Below, piece by piece: positions 26,490 to 36,097 of a stretch of 64,000 nucleotides of DNA. Each line of letters begins with the position of its first letter. The first letter of the stretch is position 1. A program made the position numbers and the translations under genes. The notes under the pieces were generated by a model. It was not told where the DNA came from. It ran no database searches and saw nothing but the letters and a program-made list of their open reading frames with translations. This DNA is from Sphingomonas radiodurans (GTDB lineage: Bacteria; Pseudomonadota; Alphaproteobacteria; Sphingomonadales; Sphingomonadaceae), in assembly GCF_020866845.1 (NCBI RefSeq), contig NZ_CP086594.1, forward strand, positions 2,294,001 to 2,358,000. Direction: 5' to 3'.

Positions 26490-27062
26490 ATGAATCAGGA
26501 TTTCACTTCGGCACTGCGCCCGGCGATCGTCATGACGTTGTTGCTGACCGGGCTGCTCGGCCTGGCCTATCCGCTGGCGATCACAGGCGTCGGGCAGGCG
26601 CTGTTTGCCCACCAGGCGAACGGCAGCCTGATCGAGCGCGACGGCCGCGTCATCGGGTCGACTGTCGTCGGCCAGGCCTTTGCCAGCGACCGCTACTTTC
26701 AGACGCGTCCGTCGGCGGCCGGCAGTGGCTATGATGGTCTGGCATCGAGCGGATCGAACCTTGGCCCAACGAGCCAGGCCCTCGCCGATCGCGTCGCCGC
26801 CGATGTCGCGACGCGGCGTGCGCAGGGTGTGACCGGACCACTTCCCGCCGACCTCGTCACCGCGAGCGGATCGGGGCTCGATCCCGACCTGTCGCCCGCC
26901 GCCGCGCTGGTGCAGGTGCCCCGTATTGCGCGCGCGCGCGGGCTTGCCCAAAGTCGGGTGCGCGCGCTGGTGGAGGCCGCAATCGAACGCCCGCTGCTCG
27001 GCGAGCCGCATGTCAACGTGCTCGCGCTCAATCGCGCGGTTGATGCCGCGGGAGGCCGATGA
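26490..27062 (+). CDS. kdpC: KdpC, potassium-pump assembly subunit
   Basis: A 190-residue protein, the same length as in E. coli. One N-terminal membrane helix (about residues 8-30) is followed by a periplasmic domain with the family motifs [21 protein letters not shown] and [20 protein letters not shown], and ends in [14 protein letters not shown]. KdpC bridges KdpA and KdpB and raises ATP affinity. Its stop overlaps the kdpD start (ATGA). Confidence 0.96.
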   Translation: MNQDFTSALRPAIVMTLLLTGLLGLAYPLAITGVGQALFAHQANGSLIERDGRVIGSTVVGQAFASDRYFQTRPSAAGSGYDGLASSGSNLGPTSQALADRVAADVATRRAQGVTGPLPADLVTASGSGLDPDLSPAAALVQVPRIARARGLAQSRVRALVEAAIERPLLGEPHVNVLALNRAVDAAGGR

Positions 27063-29725
27063 ACGCACCCCGGCCCGATCCCGAGGCCCTGCTGCGCCAC
27101 GCGGCGCAGGAGGGGCGCGGGCGGCTCAAGATTTTCCTCGGCGCCGCGCCCGGCGTCGGCAAGACGTTCGAGATGCTATCCGAGGGACAGGCGCGGCGCC
27201 GCGAGGGCGTCGATCTTGTAGTCGGTGTGGTCGAGACGCATGGCCGCGCAGAGACTGAGGCGCTGACCCGCGGGCTGGAAATCGTGCCCCGCCGCGCCGT
27301 GCCGCATGAGAGCCACGTCCTACACGAGATGGACCTGGACGCGGTACTGGCGCGCGCGCCGCGGCTGGTGCTGGTCGACGAGCTTGCACACAGCAATGCT
27401 CCCGGCAGTCGCCACCCCAAACGCTACCAGGACGTCGAGGAACTGCTCGCGGCGGGGATCGACGTCTATTCGACGATCAACATCCAGCATGTCGAAAGCC
27501 TCAACGACATCGTCGCCGGCTTCACCCGGGTCCGCGTCCGCGAGACCGTCCCCGACCGCGTACTGGAAGCTGCCGACATCGAGGTCGTCGATATCCCGCC
27601 CGACGAGCTGATCGAGCGGCTGAAAGCCGGCAAGGTCTATCTGCCGCACGAGGCGACGCGTGCGCTTGACCACTTTTTTTCGAAATCAAACCTGTCGGCG
27701 CTGCGCGAACTGGCGCTGACGCGGGCGGCGCAAGCGGTCGATGCGCAGATGCTCGACCATGTCCGCGCTATGGGTCTCGGTGGTACCTGGGCAGGCGCAG
27801 AGCGGATCGTCGTTGCGATCAACGAGCTAGCTGGGGCGGATGGCCTTGTCCGCGCGGCCAAGCGGGTCGCGGATGCCATGCGTGGCCCATGGACGGCTCT
27901 GTTCATCGAAACGCCGCGTGTTGCGGGTTTCGTCGATGCCCAGCATGCGCGGGTCGCCGCGACGATGACACTGGCGACGCAGCTCGGTGCGACGGTCGCC
28001 GTCGTACCGGCCGCCACCGTGGTCGATGGGATCAAGGCGTTCCTCGTCGATGCGCGCGCCACCCAACTGGTGGTCGGCAAATCGCAGCGATCGCGCTGGT
28101 TCGAGTGGCGTCACGGCTCGGTTGTCGACCGGCTGGTGCGCGAGACGCCGAGTGTCGCGGTTCATGTCCTCCCGATCGACGCCGACCACGCAGCGCCGAT
28201 CGCTGAACGCCAACGCAGCGCGGTTTGGGGATCGTCCGGTGGCTATGTCCTGACCACGGCGATGGTCGCCGGCATTACGGCGGTCGCCAGCGCACTGTTC
28301 CAAGTGCTCAACCTCGGCAATGTCGCGCTGTTATACCTCCTTCCGGTGATGGCAGCGGCAAGCCTTTACGGGCTGCGTACCGGGCTGTTCGCCGGCATCG
28401 CTTCCAGCCTAGCGTACAACTTCTTTTTCTTGCCGCCCACGGGCACGCTGACCGTCAGTAATCCGGAGAATGTCGTATCGATCTTCGTCCTGCTGGGCGT
28501 TGCCGTCGCGACCAGTCAGCTGACCTCTCGTGTGCGTTCCCAGGCCGACCTCGCCGCGTCGAGCGCGCGGACCAACGCAGCCCTGACCGGGTTCCTGCGC
28601 CGTCTGACCGAAATCAACGATCCTGAGACGATCGGCCGCGAAATCTGCGCCGAAATCGCGCGCGTTCTCGACACGCACACCATCCTTCTCGCACCGCAGA
28701 CCAGCCGTGCGATGACATTGGAGGCCGCCGATGCCGAGGGATATTCGCTCGGCACGCTCGACTTTGCCGCGGCGCAGTGGGCCTATGACAATGCGATGGT
28801 CACCGGGCGAGGATCGGCGACGCTGACGGCATCGGACTGGGTCTTCCACCCGCTGGTCCATCGCGGTCGCACGCTCGCCGTTTTAGGCCTCGCGCGCGAT
28901 GGCAGCGCCGATCCGGTGCGCGCCGACAGGCTGCCGCTGCTGACGAGCCTGCTCGACCAGGGCGCGCTCGTCCTCGAACGCATGCGGCTCGAGAGCGAGA
29001 TGCGTGACGTCGAGACCGTCCGCACGCGCGACCGGCTGCGCGGCGCGCTGCTGTCCTCGGTCAGCCACGACTTACGCACGCCATTGACCGTGGTGCGCGC
29101 CGCGGCTGCCGAGCTGCGCCATGGCGTCACACCTGAGCTCGTCGCCACGATCGAGCAGGAGACCCGGCGGCTTGACCGCTTCGTTGCCAATTTGCTCGAC
29201 ATGGCGCGGATTGAATCCGGGGCGCTCAACCTCGCGATCGAGCCGATCGACCTCAGCGATGCCGTAGCTGGCGCATCGCACGACGCGCGCGCGGCTTTAA
29301 CCGGGCACCCTATTCTTCTAGACGTTCCGCCTGTCCTGCCGCTGGTGCGCTGCGATCCACAATTGCTGCACCATTGCTTGCTGAACCTGCTCGACAATGC
29401 GGGGCGCTACGCCGATCCAGGCAGCGAGATCCGCATCGCGGGCGAAAATCGCCACGGTAACCTGCGGCTGTCGGTCATCGACACCGGCCCCGGGCTGCCG
29501 CCGGGCGAAGAACAGGCGGTCTTCGATACCTTCCGTCGCTTCGACGGATCGGATCGATCGACCGGCGGCACCGGCCTCGGCCTTGCGATCGTCAAGGCGT
29601 TCGCCGAGGGGATGGGACTGTCGGTCGAGGCGCGGAACCGTGACTCGGACGAAGGCGCAGTTTTTACACTCGTTTTTCCAGCGAGCGCAGTCGTCCGCAC
29701 GACCGCCGGGGAAGGGGACATCTGA
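27059..29725 (+). CDS. kdpD: KdpD, sensor kinase for potassium/osmotic stress
   Basis: The protein has 888 residues. The N-terminal KdpD domain has Walker [10 protein letters not shown] (28-36) and [17 protein letters not shown] universal-stress-like segment follows (~residues 250-370), then four closely spaced membrane helices (~395-480), a GAF-like domain, HisKA with His670 in [13 protein letters not shown], and the ATPase domain ([25 protein letters not shown]). Overlap with kdpC (4 bp) and kdpE (1 bp) shows tight coupling. It phosphorylates KdpE when potassium is limiting. Confidence 0.96.
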   Translation: MNAPRPDPEALLRHAAQEGRGRLKIFLGAAPGVGKTFEMLSEGQARRREGVDLVVGVVETHGRAETEALTRGLEIVPRRAVPHESHVLHEMDLDAVLARAPRLVLVDELAHSNAPGSRHPKRYQDVEELLAAGIDVYSTINIQHVESLNDIVAGFTRVRVRETVPDRVLEAADIEVVDIPPDELIERLKAGKVYLPHEATRALDHFFSKSNLSALRELALTRAAQAVDAQMLDHVRAMGLGGTWAGAERIVVAINELAGADGLVRAAKRVADAMRGPWTALFIETPRVAGFVDAQHARVAATMTLATQLGATVAVVPAATVVDGIKAFLVDARATQLVVGKSQRSRWFEWRHGSVVDRLVRETPSVAVHVLPIDADHAAPIAERQRSAVWGSSGGYVLTTAMVAGITAVASALFQVLNLGNVALLYLLPVMAAASLYGLRTGLFAGIASSLAYNFFFLPPTGTLTVSNPENVVSIFVLLGVAVATSQLTSRVRSQADLAASSARTNAALTGFLRRLTEINDPETIGREICAEIARVLDTHTILLAPQTSRAMTLEAADAEGYSLGTLDFAAAQWAYDNAMVTGRGSATLTASDWVFHPLVHRGRTLAVLGLARDGSADPVRADRLPLLTSLLDQGALVLERMRLESEMRDVETVRTRDRLRGALLSSVSHDLRTPLTVVRAAAAELRHGVTPELVATIEQETRRLDRFVANLLDMARIESGALNLAIEPIDLSDAVAGASHDARAALTGHPILLDVPPVLPLVRCDPQLLHHCLLNLLDNAGRYADPGSEIRIAGENRHGNLRLSVIDTGPGLPPGEEQAVFDTFRRFDGSDRSTGGTGLGLAIVKAFAEGMGLSVEARNRDSDEGAVFTLVFPASAVVRTTAGEGDI

Positions 29726-30399
29726 TGGCGCTGGTCCTGGTCGTCGACGATGATGCCGCCATCCGCCGCCTGCTGCACCAGACGCTGGAGCGCGCGGGCT
29801 ACAACGTGATCGACGCCGACGACGCACGTTCAGCGATGACGGCCGTCGATCATCACGATCCCGACGCTGTGCTGCTCGACCTCGGCCTGCCGGGCCGTGA
29901 CGGGCTGGAACTCGTGCCGCTAATAGCCCGCCGACCGGCGACGGCGCTGCTGGTCGTCTCGGCCCGCGAAGGCACGGATGACAAGGTCGCTGCGCTCGAC
30001 CTCGGCGCCGACGACTATGTCACCAAGCCGTTCGACAGCGAAGAGCTGCTCGCGCGACTACGCGTCGCGCTGCGGCGGCGCGATACGGTGACCGGACGAC
30101 AGATTCAGGTGGGCGATCTTTCGATCGATCTTGCCGATCATCTCGTGCGGCGCCGCGGCACCGAGGTACACCTGACGCGCAAGGAATATGAGGTGCTGAC
30201 GATGCTCGCCGAGCATCCGGGCCGGGTGGTGACGCACAGGCAGCTGCTGGAGCGGATTTGGGGCAAAGCCGATCCCCGCGTCGAATATCTGCGCATCGTA
30301 ATCAGAAACCTCCGCCAGAAGATCGAGGCGCCGGATCCGATCGGTAGCCTGGTCCAGAACGAGCTGGGAATAGGGTATCGACTGAAGTGCGACACTTGA
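29725..30399 (+). CDS. kdpE: KdpE, response regulator of the kdp operon
   Basis: A 224-residue OmpR-family regulator. The receiver has VVDDD, Asp52 in LLDLGLPGRDG and Lys in TKPFD. The winged helix ends VIRNLRQKIE and ELGIGYRLK. The start ATG uses the last base of the kdpD stop (TGATG). It activates the kdp promoter in other bacteria; here the operon promoter would lie upstream of kdpF or of the TorF gene. Confidence 0.96.
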   Translation: MALVLVVDDDAAIRRLLHQTLERAGYNVIDADDARSAMTAVDHHDPDAVLLDLGLPGRDGLELVPLIARRPATALLVVSAREGTDDKVAALDLGADDYVTKPFDSEELLARLRVALRRRDTVTGRQIQVGDLSIDLADHLVRRRGTEVHLTRKEYEVLTMLAEHPGRVVTHRQLLERIWGKADPRVEYLRIVIRNLRQKIEAPDPIGSLVQNELGIGYRLKCDT

Positions 30400-30618
30400 A
30401 GTGTTGCCTCGCTGAATAGCGGACGATGTCATGGATAAGGGTGCTCTTCGGATGGCGACCATTTCGCGCACCAGGGCCGGCTGCTCGCCGCGGCGCTGCC
30501 GGTGCCGATGCAGCAGGAGCATATTCGGTGTGCAGACCCCCGATATCCGCAGCTTCTCGGATGTCAGGCGGCGCGGCGACGTAGCTGCGCCTCGTCGTCG
30601 ACCGTGAAGTGCCGAAGG

Positions 30619-31434
30619 TCAGCGCATCGTCACCGGCCAGCGATCAATCGACATTGTACCGATGCCGGACACCGGCTCAACGCCCAGTGCGATCCCGGAC
30701 ATCCACTCGTTACCACTAATGCGCCCCTTCTGCTGCAGCCAGCGTAGCACCGGCAGCATATCGAGCGTTCCGGTCATCGGCAGATCCTGCGGTTGCTCCG
30801 GCGCGATCATGCAGAATTTCTCGCCAATCCGCACCATCCAGCGCCGGCCCTGTTCATCGACGTACCGCCCGACCGGCGTTGCCGAGTCAAAATAGGCCCT
30901 AGTGTTAGGCGGCATATGGAAGAACCAACCGATCTCGATTACCTTCGCATGCACATTGGTGGTGCTCGATCGCAGGTAGAATTCGGTCAACACATTGCCA
31001 TCGCCGAACCGGTTGGACAGGCGAAAACTGTAGCTCTGACGCAGTTCTTTGAGGTCGCGCACGCGGATCGGTGCAACCGGCTTTTCCGGCACACCGCCAT
31101 CATAATTGCCGTACATCACGGCGTTATAGCCCCATACACCAAGGCCGAAGTGCGGCACCAGCGGCGGCCAGCGCCAATGCACGACGGATTTGTTCGGGAA
31201 TTCGCTAAGGTTCAACACCACGGCGTCCGCATGCGGTGCCCATGGCTTCAAGATCGTAACCGTCTCGCCCGCCCACGGCATGGCGAAGGCGAAGAACCGG
31301 CCTTTGGTGAAGGGCGTCTTGGATGGGAGGACGATCTGGTCGGAGCCTGCTGACGGCCGGGTAGCCCAGATCGTCAAGGCCAGCCCAAGGAACACGACGA
31401 AGATGGCAATCGTCGCGATGCGCAACCACTTCAC
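30619..31434 (-). CDS. GH12-like beta-glucanase-fold protein, membrane-anchored
   Basis: The protein has 271 residues with one N-terminal membrane helix (~6-25), so it is exported and probably anchored. The rest follows glycoside hydrolase family 12 order: GVWGYNAVMYGNYDGG (cleft strand), RQSYSFRLSN, KVIEIGWFF with Glu167 where GH12 has the nucleophile, GRRWMVRIGEKFCMIAP, and SGIALGVEPVSGIG with Glu253 where GH12 has the acid/base. GH12 enzymes cut beta-1,4-glucans or xyloglucan. Both catalytic Glu positions appear kept, but the assignment is by eye. It is followed on the same strand's upstream side by an acyltransferase gene, hinting at glycan work. Confidence 0.6.
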   Translation of the reverse strand: MKWLRIATIAIFVVFLGLALTIWATRPSAGSDQIVLPSKTPFTKGRFFAFAMPWAGETVTILKPWAPHADAVVLNLSEFPNKSVVHWRWPPLVPHFGLGVWGYNAVMYGNYDGGVPEKPVAPIRVRDLKELRQSYSFRLSNRFGDGNVLTEFYLRSSTTNVHAKVIEIGWFFHMPPNTRAYFDSATPVGRYVDEQGRRWMVRIGEKFCMIAPEQPQDLPMTGTLDMLPVLRWLQQKGRISGNEWMSGIALGVEPVSGIGTMSIDRWPVTMR

Positions 31435-31495
31435 GTTTTAACTCCGGCGCTGCGATGGTGATGCCGTCGATCTGGTAAAATCGCGGGCGGGACGA

Positions 31496-32587
31496 TCAAT
31501 CAACCAGCGGCGGATGATCTGCGGATGCGTTTGCCGGATAGCGTCGCTTGGTCGCTCTGGTCAACAATGCCCGGGCGGCCGAAGTCAGTGGCACCTCACA
31601 GAAATAATAGGCGAATAGCCCAAGTGCGATCGATGCGGCGATGAGCAAGATGGCAATGGGCAGCGCCAAGGCGTCAGCGACGACGATCGGTGTCAATGTT
31701 GCCAGGATCAGCGGATGTACGAGGTAGAGGCTATAGCTGGACTTGCCCAATTGATCGAGAACGCCGATCCGTCGCCGGCTACTTGCGGGCTCGCAGATTA
31801 TCGTGCCCATCACAATAAGGACCGCGAGCGGCGCGAAGAAAATGAATCTGGGCACAGCGGGGTCGAACAGCGCGAGCGCCAACAGCGCAGATACGATCGC
31901 GCCTATACCAAGAAGGCGAGGTGCGCGCATGATGATGCTTCTATAGCGGCCAATCACCATCCCGGCCACGAATTCTAGCGGCATCGGGCTGGTCATGCGG
32001 ACAAGGATGGTGTTGTCCGGCGGCACGACAAGACGCAGGCTTGCGATTAGGATGAACAACGTGGCGATTACGATGATGCGCCGCGTGACTGGCACTCTGA
32101 GAAACGCCGCGAAAACTAGGTAGAAATAGATTTCGTAGTTCAGCGTCCACCCAGGCCCCAAAACCGGACTGATTTCATTTACGCGTGGATTGAAGTGAAA
32201 GATGAAGAACAATGACTTGAGCAGTTCATCGAACGAAGGAAGCAGCTGGCCGCGAACGTAAAGGATGGCGACCATGATCATGGTTGCCATCCAATAGAGC
32301 GGCGCAACCCGGGATAAGCGCGATATCATAAAGCTCTTGGGGTCGACCGGACGCCCCGAGGTGGACACGACCATCACAAAGCCACTGATGACGAAGAAGA
32401 TGTCTACGCCGGAGGCGAGCCAATGCGCCCTGCCGTACTCCGTCACGAAATGCAGATCGTAGCCGACGTGGTACAGCACGATCATGAAGGATGCGACGCC
32501 GCGGAGATACTGAACGGAAATGAACACGCTGTCGTGACAGGTGCTTGGGACGTGGTCGTTAGCGCCAATTCCCCGGCGAAGCGTCAT
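31496..32587 (-). CDS. Acyltransferase 3 family membrane protein
   Basis: The protein has 363 residues; ATG 32587 was chosen because GGAGG precedes it by eight bases. It has about ten membrane helices with family motifs: QYLRGVASFMIVLYHVGYD (catalytic His in the first helix), VDIFFVISGFVM, SRLSRVAPLYW, GPGWTLNYEIYFYLVF and SYSLYLVHPL. Members of this family (OafA/NodX/ExoZ type) O-acylate exopolysaccharide, LPS or other glycans. The closest overall pattern is ExoZ-like. The donor and acceptor are not determinable. The gene lies 61 bp upstream of the GH12-like gene on the minus strand and the two may be co-transcribed. Confidence 0.9.
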   Translation of the reverse strand: MTLRRGIGANDHVPSTCHDSVFISVQYLRGVASFMIVLYHVGYDLHFVTEYGRAHWLASGVDIFFVISGFVMVVSTSGRPVDPKSFMISRLSRVAPLYWMATMIMVAILYVRGQLLPSFDELLKSLFFIFHFNPRVNEISPVLGPGWTLNYEIYFYLVFAAFLRVPVTRRIIVIATLFILIASLRLVVPPDNTILVRMTSPMPLEFVAGMVIGRYRSIIMRAPRLLGIGAIVSALLALALFDPAVPRFIFFAPLAVLIVMGTIICEPASSRRRIGVLDQLGKSSYSLYLVHPLILATLTPIVVADALALPIAILLIAASIALGLFAYYFCEVPLTSAARALLTRATKRRYPANASADHPPLVD

Positions 32588-32833
32588 CCAGGCATCCTCC
32601 AATCGTCGTGCGGACCTGAGCGGCACGATTGTCTCGCCCCGCCGGCCGACATTCGGGCACACTAGCTGGAAAGGCGATCGAGGGCTTAAGGCTTGCGGTG
32701 GCGATTACCTAGGGTGCAATCCGCTCCCGGTCGTGTAGATGAGGATAAGGGTGGTCAATGATCACTCTGACGCTTCAGTACCATCGGCGGCGGCAATGCA
32801 TTGGTCGGAACGTCGCTGCTCAAGGAGTGTAAG

Positions 32834-32965
32834 ATGGCAAAAGGTCAGCAAAAGTCGAGCAAGGAGCTTCGCAAGCCGAAGGCCGAGAAGCCGCCGAAGC
32901 AGAACGCGTCGAACCCGTCGACCAAGGGGACGCCTGCCGAGCAATCGCCGGCACAGCGCAAGTGA
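32834..32965 (+). CDS. 43-residue Lys/Pro-rich small protein
   Basis: A short ORF with an AAGGAGTGTAAG site before ATG 32834. The product (MAKGQQKSSKELRKPKAEKP and so on) is almost entirely Lys, Pro, Ser, Gln and Asn, with no hydrophobic core, so it is disordered and strongly basic. Small proteins starting MAKGQ...SNKE..KPK are common in sphingomonads from general knowledge; their function is unknown. Codon use and the ribosome site support translation. Confidence 0.65.
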   Translation: MAKGQQKSSKELRKPKAEKPPKQNASNPSTKGTPAEQSPAQRK

Positions 32966-32997
32966 AGTCGGTCGTAAGTCCAGGTGGAATTTAAGCT

Positions 32998-33216
32998 ATG
33001 CGGTTTGTTCAAATCGAAATTGCGCCTTCAGGCAAGGCGCTGATTGATATCGACAAGCTTACCCATGCGGTGCCGCAGGAGCAGGGCACGCGGCTGTTCC
33101 TTGGCGCGCAGTATCTCGACGTGCCGCACTCGCTCGACGAACTGGAGAATGTTCTTGCGGGACGCGAGCGGACCAATGCCGGTGAAGGCGGCATGGCGGG
33201 TTTCCACGTGCGCTGA
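32998..33216 (+). CDS. Hypothetical 72-residue protein
   Basis: It starts at ATG 32998, 32 bases after the previous ORF. The product MRFVQIEIAPSGKALIDIDK continues with a mixed alpha/beta pattern and an acidic helix near its end (LDELENVLAGRE). No family recognised. The GC pattern at third positions supports coding. It could share a transcript with the Lys/Pro-rich gene. Confidence 0.55.
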   Translation: MRFVQIEIAPSGKALIDIDKLTHAVPQEQGTRLFLGAQYLDVPHSLDELENVLAGRERTNAGEGGMAGFHVR

Positions 33217-33471
33217 GGCGCGGAATGACCTTTGATACTGTTTAATGTCGTCCGCGGACATTGTTTATCAAGGCTACCGTCGAGCGCGTCAGCGCGTTTG
33301 ACTCAACCTCGCACGCGCAGTTGTGCTGTACAGTTTCAAGCGTTGATTACCTAACAAGTTGCAGTCCGGAATTTTGCCGTTTGCAAGGTAAAAGCATATT
33401 ACCACCGAAACGAATTTAATTCGACTTAGAATCTTCGAGCTGTTATTCGACTTATGCAATTGTAAATTAGA

Positions 33472-33756
33472 GTGACTGTTTCGGGGGGGGGTACGCTTTT
33501 GCTGAAGCCGCTTAAGGGCAAAGGGGCATCGATCGCGCGCGCGCTTGATTTCGGCGCGTCGGACGCGACCGCATTTGTTGACGTTTGCTATCATGCGATC
33601 CTGGGGCGTGCGCCGGATCAAAAGGGTTCGGCAAGCTACGCCGAAATGATCACGAGCGCCCCTGACCGGGAGACGCTGATCGCAGTCGTGCGCTCGATCG
33701 CAATGAGCGAGGAAGCGCGCGACTATCGTGAGCATCACTTGGCTTCACGGCGCTGA
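33472..33756 (+). CDS. DUF4214-like domain protein with G9 tract at start
   Basis: The frame opens at GTG 33472 and crosses nine consecutive G bases (33483-33491). A TTG at 33499, seven bases after the G-run, is an alternative start, with the run acting as a purine-rich ribosome site. The recognisable part (DATAFVDVCYHAILGRAPDQ, then a short helix and IAVVRSIAMSEEARDY) matches the DUF4214 repeat, which in other proteins is attached to exported or glycan-related enzymes. Here it stands alone in ~85 residues. The G-run could slip during replication and change the frame if the GTG is the true start. Confidence 0.55.
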   Translation: MTVSGGGTLLLKPLKGKGASIARALDFGASDATAFVDVCYHAILGRAPDQKGSASYAEMITSAPDRETLIAVVRSIAMSEEARDYREHHLASRR

Positions 33757-33765
33757 CGGCCAGAC

Positions 33766-33864
33766 TTACAGCGTGACGGCGTGAGCCAGAGAAGCCAGCG
33801 ACACAGCCAAGAGCAACCCCAGGTTCAGCCACATCAACTGCTTTGAATTGTCGCTGTCACGCAT
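33766..33864 (-). CDS. Putative 32-residue membrane peptide
   Basis: A short minus-strand ORF, ATG at 33864 and stop at 33766. The product is MRDSDNSKQLMWLNLGLLLA plus 12 residues ending SLAHAVTL: a polar start and one hydrophobic helix. An AGG lies five bases upstream. It is convergent with the DUF4214-like gene, 9 bp apart. No family known; the support is composition and a plausible ribosome site. Confidence 0.35.
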   Translation of the reverse strand: MRDSDNSKQLMWLNLGLLLAVSLASLAHAVTL

Positions 33865-34160
33865 TGCCTGAAATCCCGTTGAACGGGACGGCGCTACTGC
33901 GGACGCAGCGCTGTCGCGACGCACAGTCGCTTAAGAATCGACTAACCGGGCGAAGCCGAAACTTTCGTCTTGCCGCCAGGAAACACGATTTGGCGAACGA
34001 GTCGGGTGTCGGCATTAAAATAGATTGACTAAACAAGAATTCTACTCGCCTTCGAAAATTGATCTCGCGGCCTGATATTCATTGAATATTTAATCCATGT
34101 GGGCGAACCAACGAGCTATTTTCGCTCTACTCTCATGACCAGGCTTGGAGTCGTGGGACT

Positions 34161-34385
34161 ATGGATACGACCGACGATCATACTTATTTTTCACGTCGCG
34201 CAGACCGTGAACTGGACATGGCGCAGCGTGCGACATCGCCCCAGGCGGTGAAGGCGCATTACGCGTTGGCGACCTTCTATCTTGGTCGCGTTCATGGCCT
34301 CCCGGATCGTCACGATCTGAAGGGTTTTCAGTTTCGGGCGGACAGCGGTGGCAACCCGGATGGCATCGCGTCTCACGAACATTGA
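34161..34385 (+). CDS. Hypothetical 74-residue protein
   Basis: It starts at ATG 34161. MDTTDDHTYFSRRADRELDM continues with AQRATSPQAVKAHYALATFYLGRV, two amphipathic helices. Short proteins with a 'YF.RRA..EL.MAQ.A..P.AV..HY.LA' pattern recur in sphingomonads, from general knowledge; their function is unknown. It is preceded by an AT-rich gap, 33865-34160, which has a small CCCGTT/AACGGG dyad near 33882 but no other gene. Confidence 0.6.
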   Translation: MDTTDDHTYFSRRADRELDMAQRATSPQAVKAHYALATFYLGRVHGLPDRHDLKGFQFRADSGGNPDGIASHEH

Positions 34386-34484
34386 CGGTCCGGCGTTTTT
34401 TCCTCGTAGCGTCAGTGGTTTCTTTCGGCACGAAGCCACGCGGCGAACGTTGATGTCGGACAGCACCACGAAACTTTGGAGCCT

Positions 34485-34730
34485 ATGATGTCCGACAAGC
34501 AACCAATGCAGGCGAGTGGAGCGGGCACGCCGCGAGATGGGCCCGAAAGCGATCGTGAGCCCAACGATCAAGACGGCGCATCGCAGGGCGGCGCCTATCC
34601 GAATCCGCACACTGGCAAGAAGGGTGGCCATTTCGACGGCGGCCAAACTGGGCAGGGCTATCATGGGACGGGGCAGCTCGGCGCCCAGAAGACCGGCGAG
34701 CAGCCGAATGCCGGGTCGACTGCGGAGTAG
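34485..34730 (+). CDS. Low-complexity Gly/Gln-rich hypothetical protein
   Basis: The start is ATG 34485 or the adjacent ATG 34488. The ~80 residues are disordered: MSDKQPMQASGAGTPRDGPE, later YPNPHTGKKGGHFDGGQTGQ and GYHGTGQLG. There is no hydrophobic segment and no recognised domain. The composition (Gly, Gln, Asp, His) resembles hydrophilic stress-type proteins; that is inference only. Confidence 0.55.
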   Translation: MMSDKQPMQASGAGTPRDGPESDREPNDQDGASQGGAYPNPHTGKKGGHFDGGQTGQGYHGTGQLGAQKTGEQPNAGSTAE

Positions 34731-34859
34731 CTTGACGGGTACGCGCCGGCCGCGGCCGGCGGCGCTTGAAGGATACGACACATCGGTATAGCTCGATCAC
34801 GAGGCGCAAGGCACGCCATCGCAACCGAAACACCTGTTTCGCGATCGAGAGGAAAGTCG

Positions 34860-35495
34860 ATGCTCGTCGTCCACCATTTAGGACTATCGCAGTCAGAACG
34901 TATCGTCTGGTTGTGCGAAGAACTTGAGCTCGAATACGAACTTAAGCGATATGACCGCCGGGCCGACAATCGCCTCGCCCCGGACAAATACAAGTCTTTG
35001 CATCCGATGGGTGTCGCGCCGGTAATCACGGTGGACGACTTCGTGCTCGGCGAAAGCGGCGCGATCTGCGAATTCATCAACAGCCGCTTCGGGTCGGGGC
35101 GGCTGGCGCCAGCGCCATCGGATCCCGATTACCCGGAGCATCTCTTCTGGTTTCATTGGTCGAACGCGACCTACATGGCGACGAAGATGATGGGGATGGT
35201 GCTAGGATTGGGTGGTAGCGATCCGGGGCGCGTGCCGTTCGTCGCGGCGCGGGCGGATCGCAGCAGTGAGATGATGGAGCAGCGGCTGGGCACGGTGCCG
35301 TTCTTTGGTGGCCAGCATCTGACACTCGCCGATATCATGATGGTATACACACTCACGACATCGCGGGCGTTCGGCGGCGCGCCACTGACGGGCATGCCGA
35401 ATGTTCAGGCTTACCTGCGACGCATTGCCGAGCGGGCAGCTTACCAGCGCGCGATGGCCAAAGCCGAGCCGGGCATGACGCCAATGATCGACTGA
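34860..35495 (+). CDS. Glutathione S-transferase family protein
   Basis: A 211-residue two-domain protein. The thioredoxin-like N-terminal half (residues 1-80) begins MLVVHHLGLSQSERIVWLCE, with Ser10 or Ser12 as candidate glutathione-activating residue, and contains GVAPVITVDD and the ESGAICEFI segment that binds the gamma-glutamyl group. The helical C-terminal half ends with LTLADIMMVYTL and YLRRIAERAAYQRAM. It conjugates or reduces with glutathione in the cytosol; the natural substrate is unknown. It stands alone. Confidence 0.92.
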   Translation: MLVVHHLGLSQSERIVWLCEELELEYELKRYDRRADNRLAPDKYKSLHPMGVAPVITVDDFVLGESGAICEFINSRFGSGRLAPAPSDPDYPEHLFWFHWSNATYMATKMMGMVLGLGGSDPGRVPFVAARADRSSEMMEQRLGTVPFFGGQHLTLADIMMVYTLTTSRAFGGAPLTGMPNVQAYLRRIAERAAYQRAMAKAEPGMTPMID

Positions 35496-35552
35496 TTCCG
35501 GCCACGCGATGCGTGTGTCCTCAGCCAACGAGGGCAGCGGCTGCTACGCGCG

Positions 35553-35771
35553 TCAGATCGTCGATAACGGATGAATGCTATCATGGCGGCTAGTCGAATA
35601 AGCCGTCATCACACTTTCAACCCGGCTTTCCACGCAATCCAAAGCATGGGCCAGTCGGGCAGAAATCAAGAGCTCCTCGGAGAGGTCCGATAAATCAATA
35701 ATCTGCTTCAACTGATCACGGATAATACGCAGCGTTGCGAGCTTTTGATCATGCTGATTAATCGCGTCCAC
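35553..35771 (-). CDS. Hypothetical 72-residue helical protein
   Basis: The protein starts at ATG 35771. MDAINQHDQKLATLRIIRDQ continues as two predicted amphipathic helices (LKQIIDLSDLSEELLISARL; HALDCVESRVESVMTAY). No family recognised. The composition is protein-like on this strand, and lower GC than neighbours suggests an accessory gene. Confidence 0.5.
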   Translation of the reverse strand: MDAINQHDQKLATLRIIRDQLKQIIDLSDLSEELLISARLAHALDCVESRVESVMTAYSTSRHDSIHPLSTI

Positions 35772-36097
35772 GTCGTGATCATGCGGCGTTGGGCAGTCGA
35801 AATCATTTACCTGTGTTAGCCGCAGTTTTGATGTATTGGGGTTGCGGTGCTCTTACCATGACATGTGCGACGACTAGCACAGGTTATAGCCGCCAGGGGA
35901 CGGCGCCTTACACCCGACGCTGGGCGGCCCCCGTACAAGATCCCGCGAATGGGGGAACTGCTTTGATCGAAAGCGCTGGCGTATCGCCGAAGACGGTACG
36001 ACAATCGTTAGCCGATAGCGGCAATGTAAGCCGGTCGGCACGTGTTTCTTCATTGCTCAGGGCGGCCGCGGGTCGGCCGTAGGAAAAGGGATTTGCA
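35772..36097. other. Intergenic region before an orphan receiver, 326 bp
   Basis: A 97-codon frame on the plus strand (35789-36082) covers most of it, but its composition is not protein-like and it has no ribosome site. I see no RNA gene. The promoter of the receiver gene at 36098 should lie here. Confidence 0.4.

Noticed and set aside
35789-36082. 97-codon plus-strand frame before the orphan receiver
   Set aside because: The composition is Ser/Arg/Thr-rich without a hydrophobic core, there is no ribosome site, and the start lies in a low-GC promoter-like patch.
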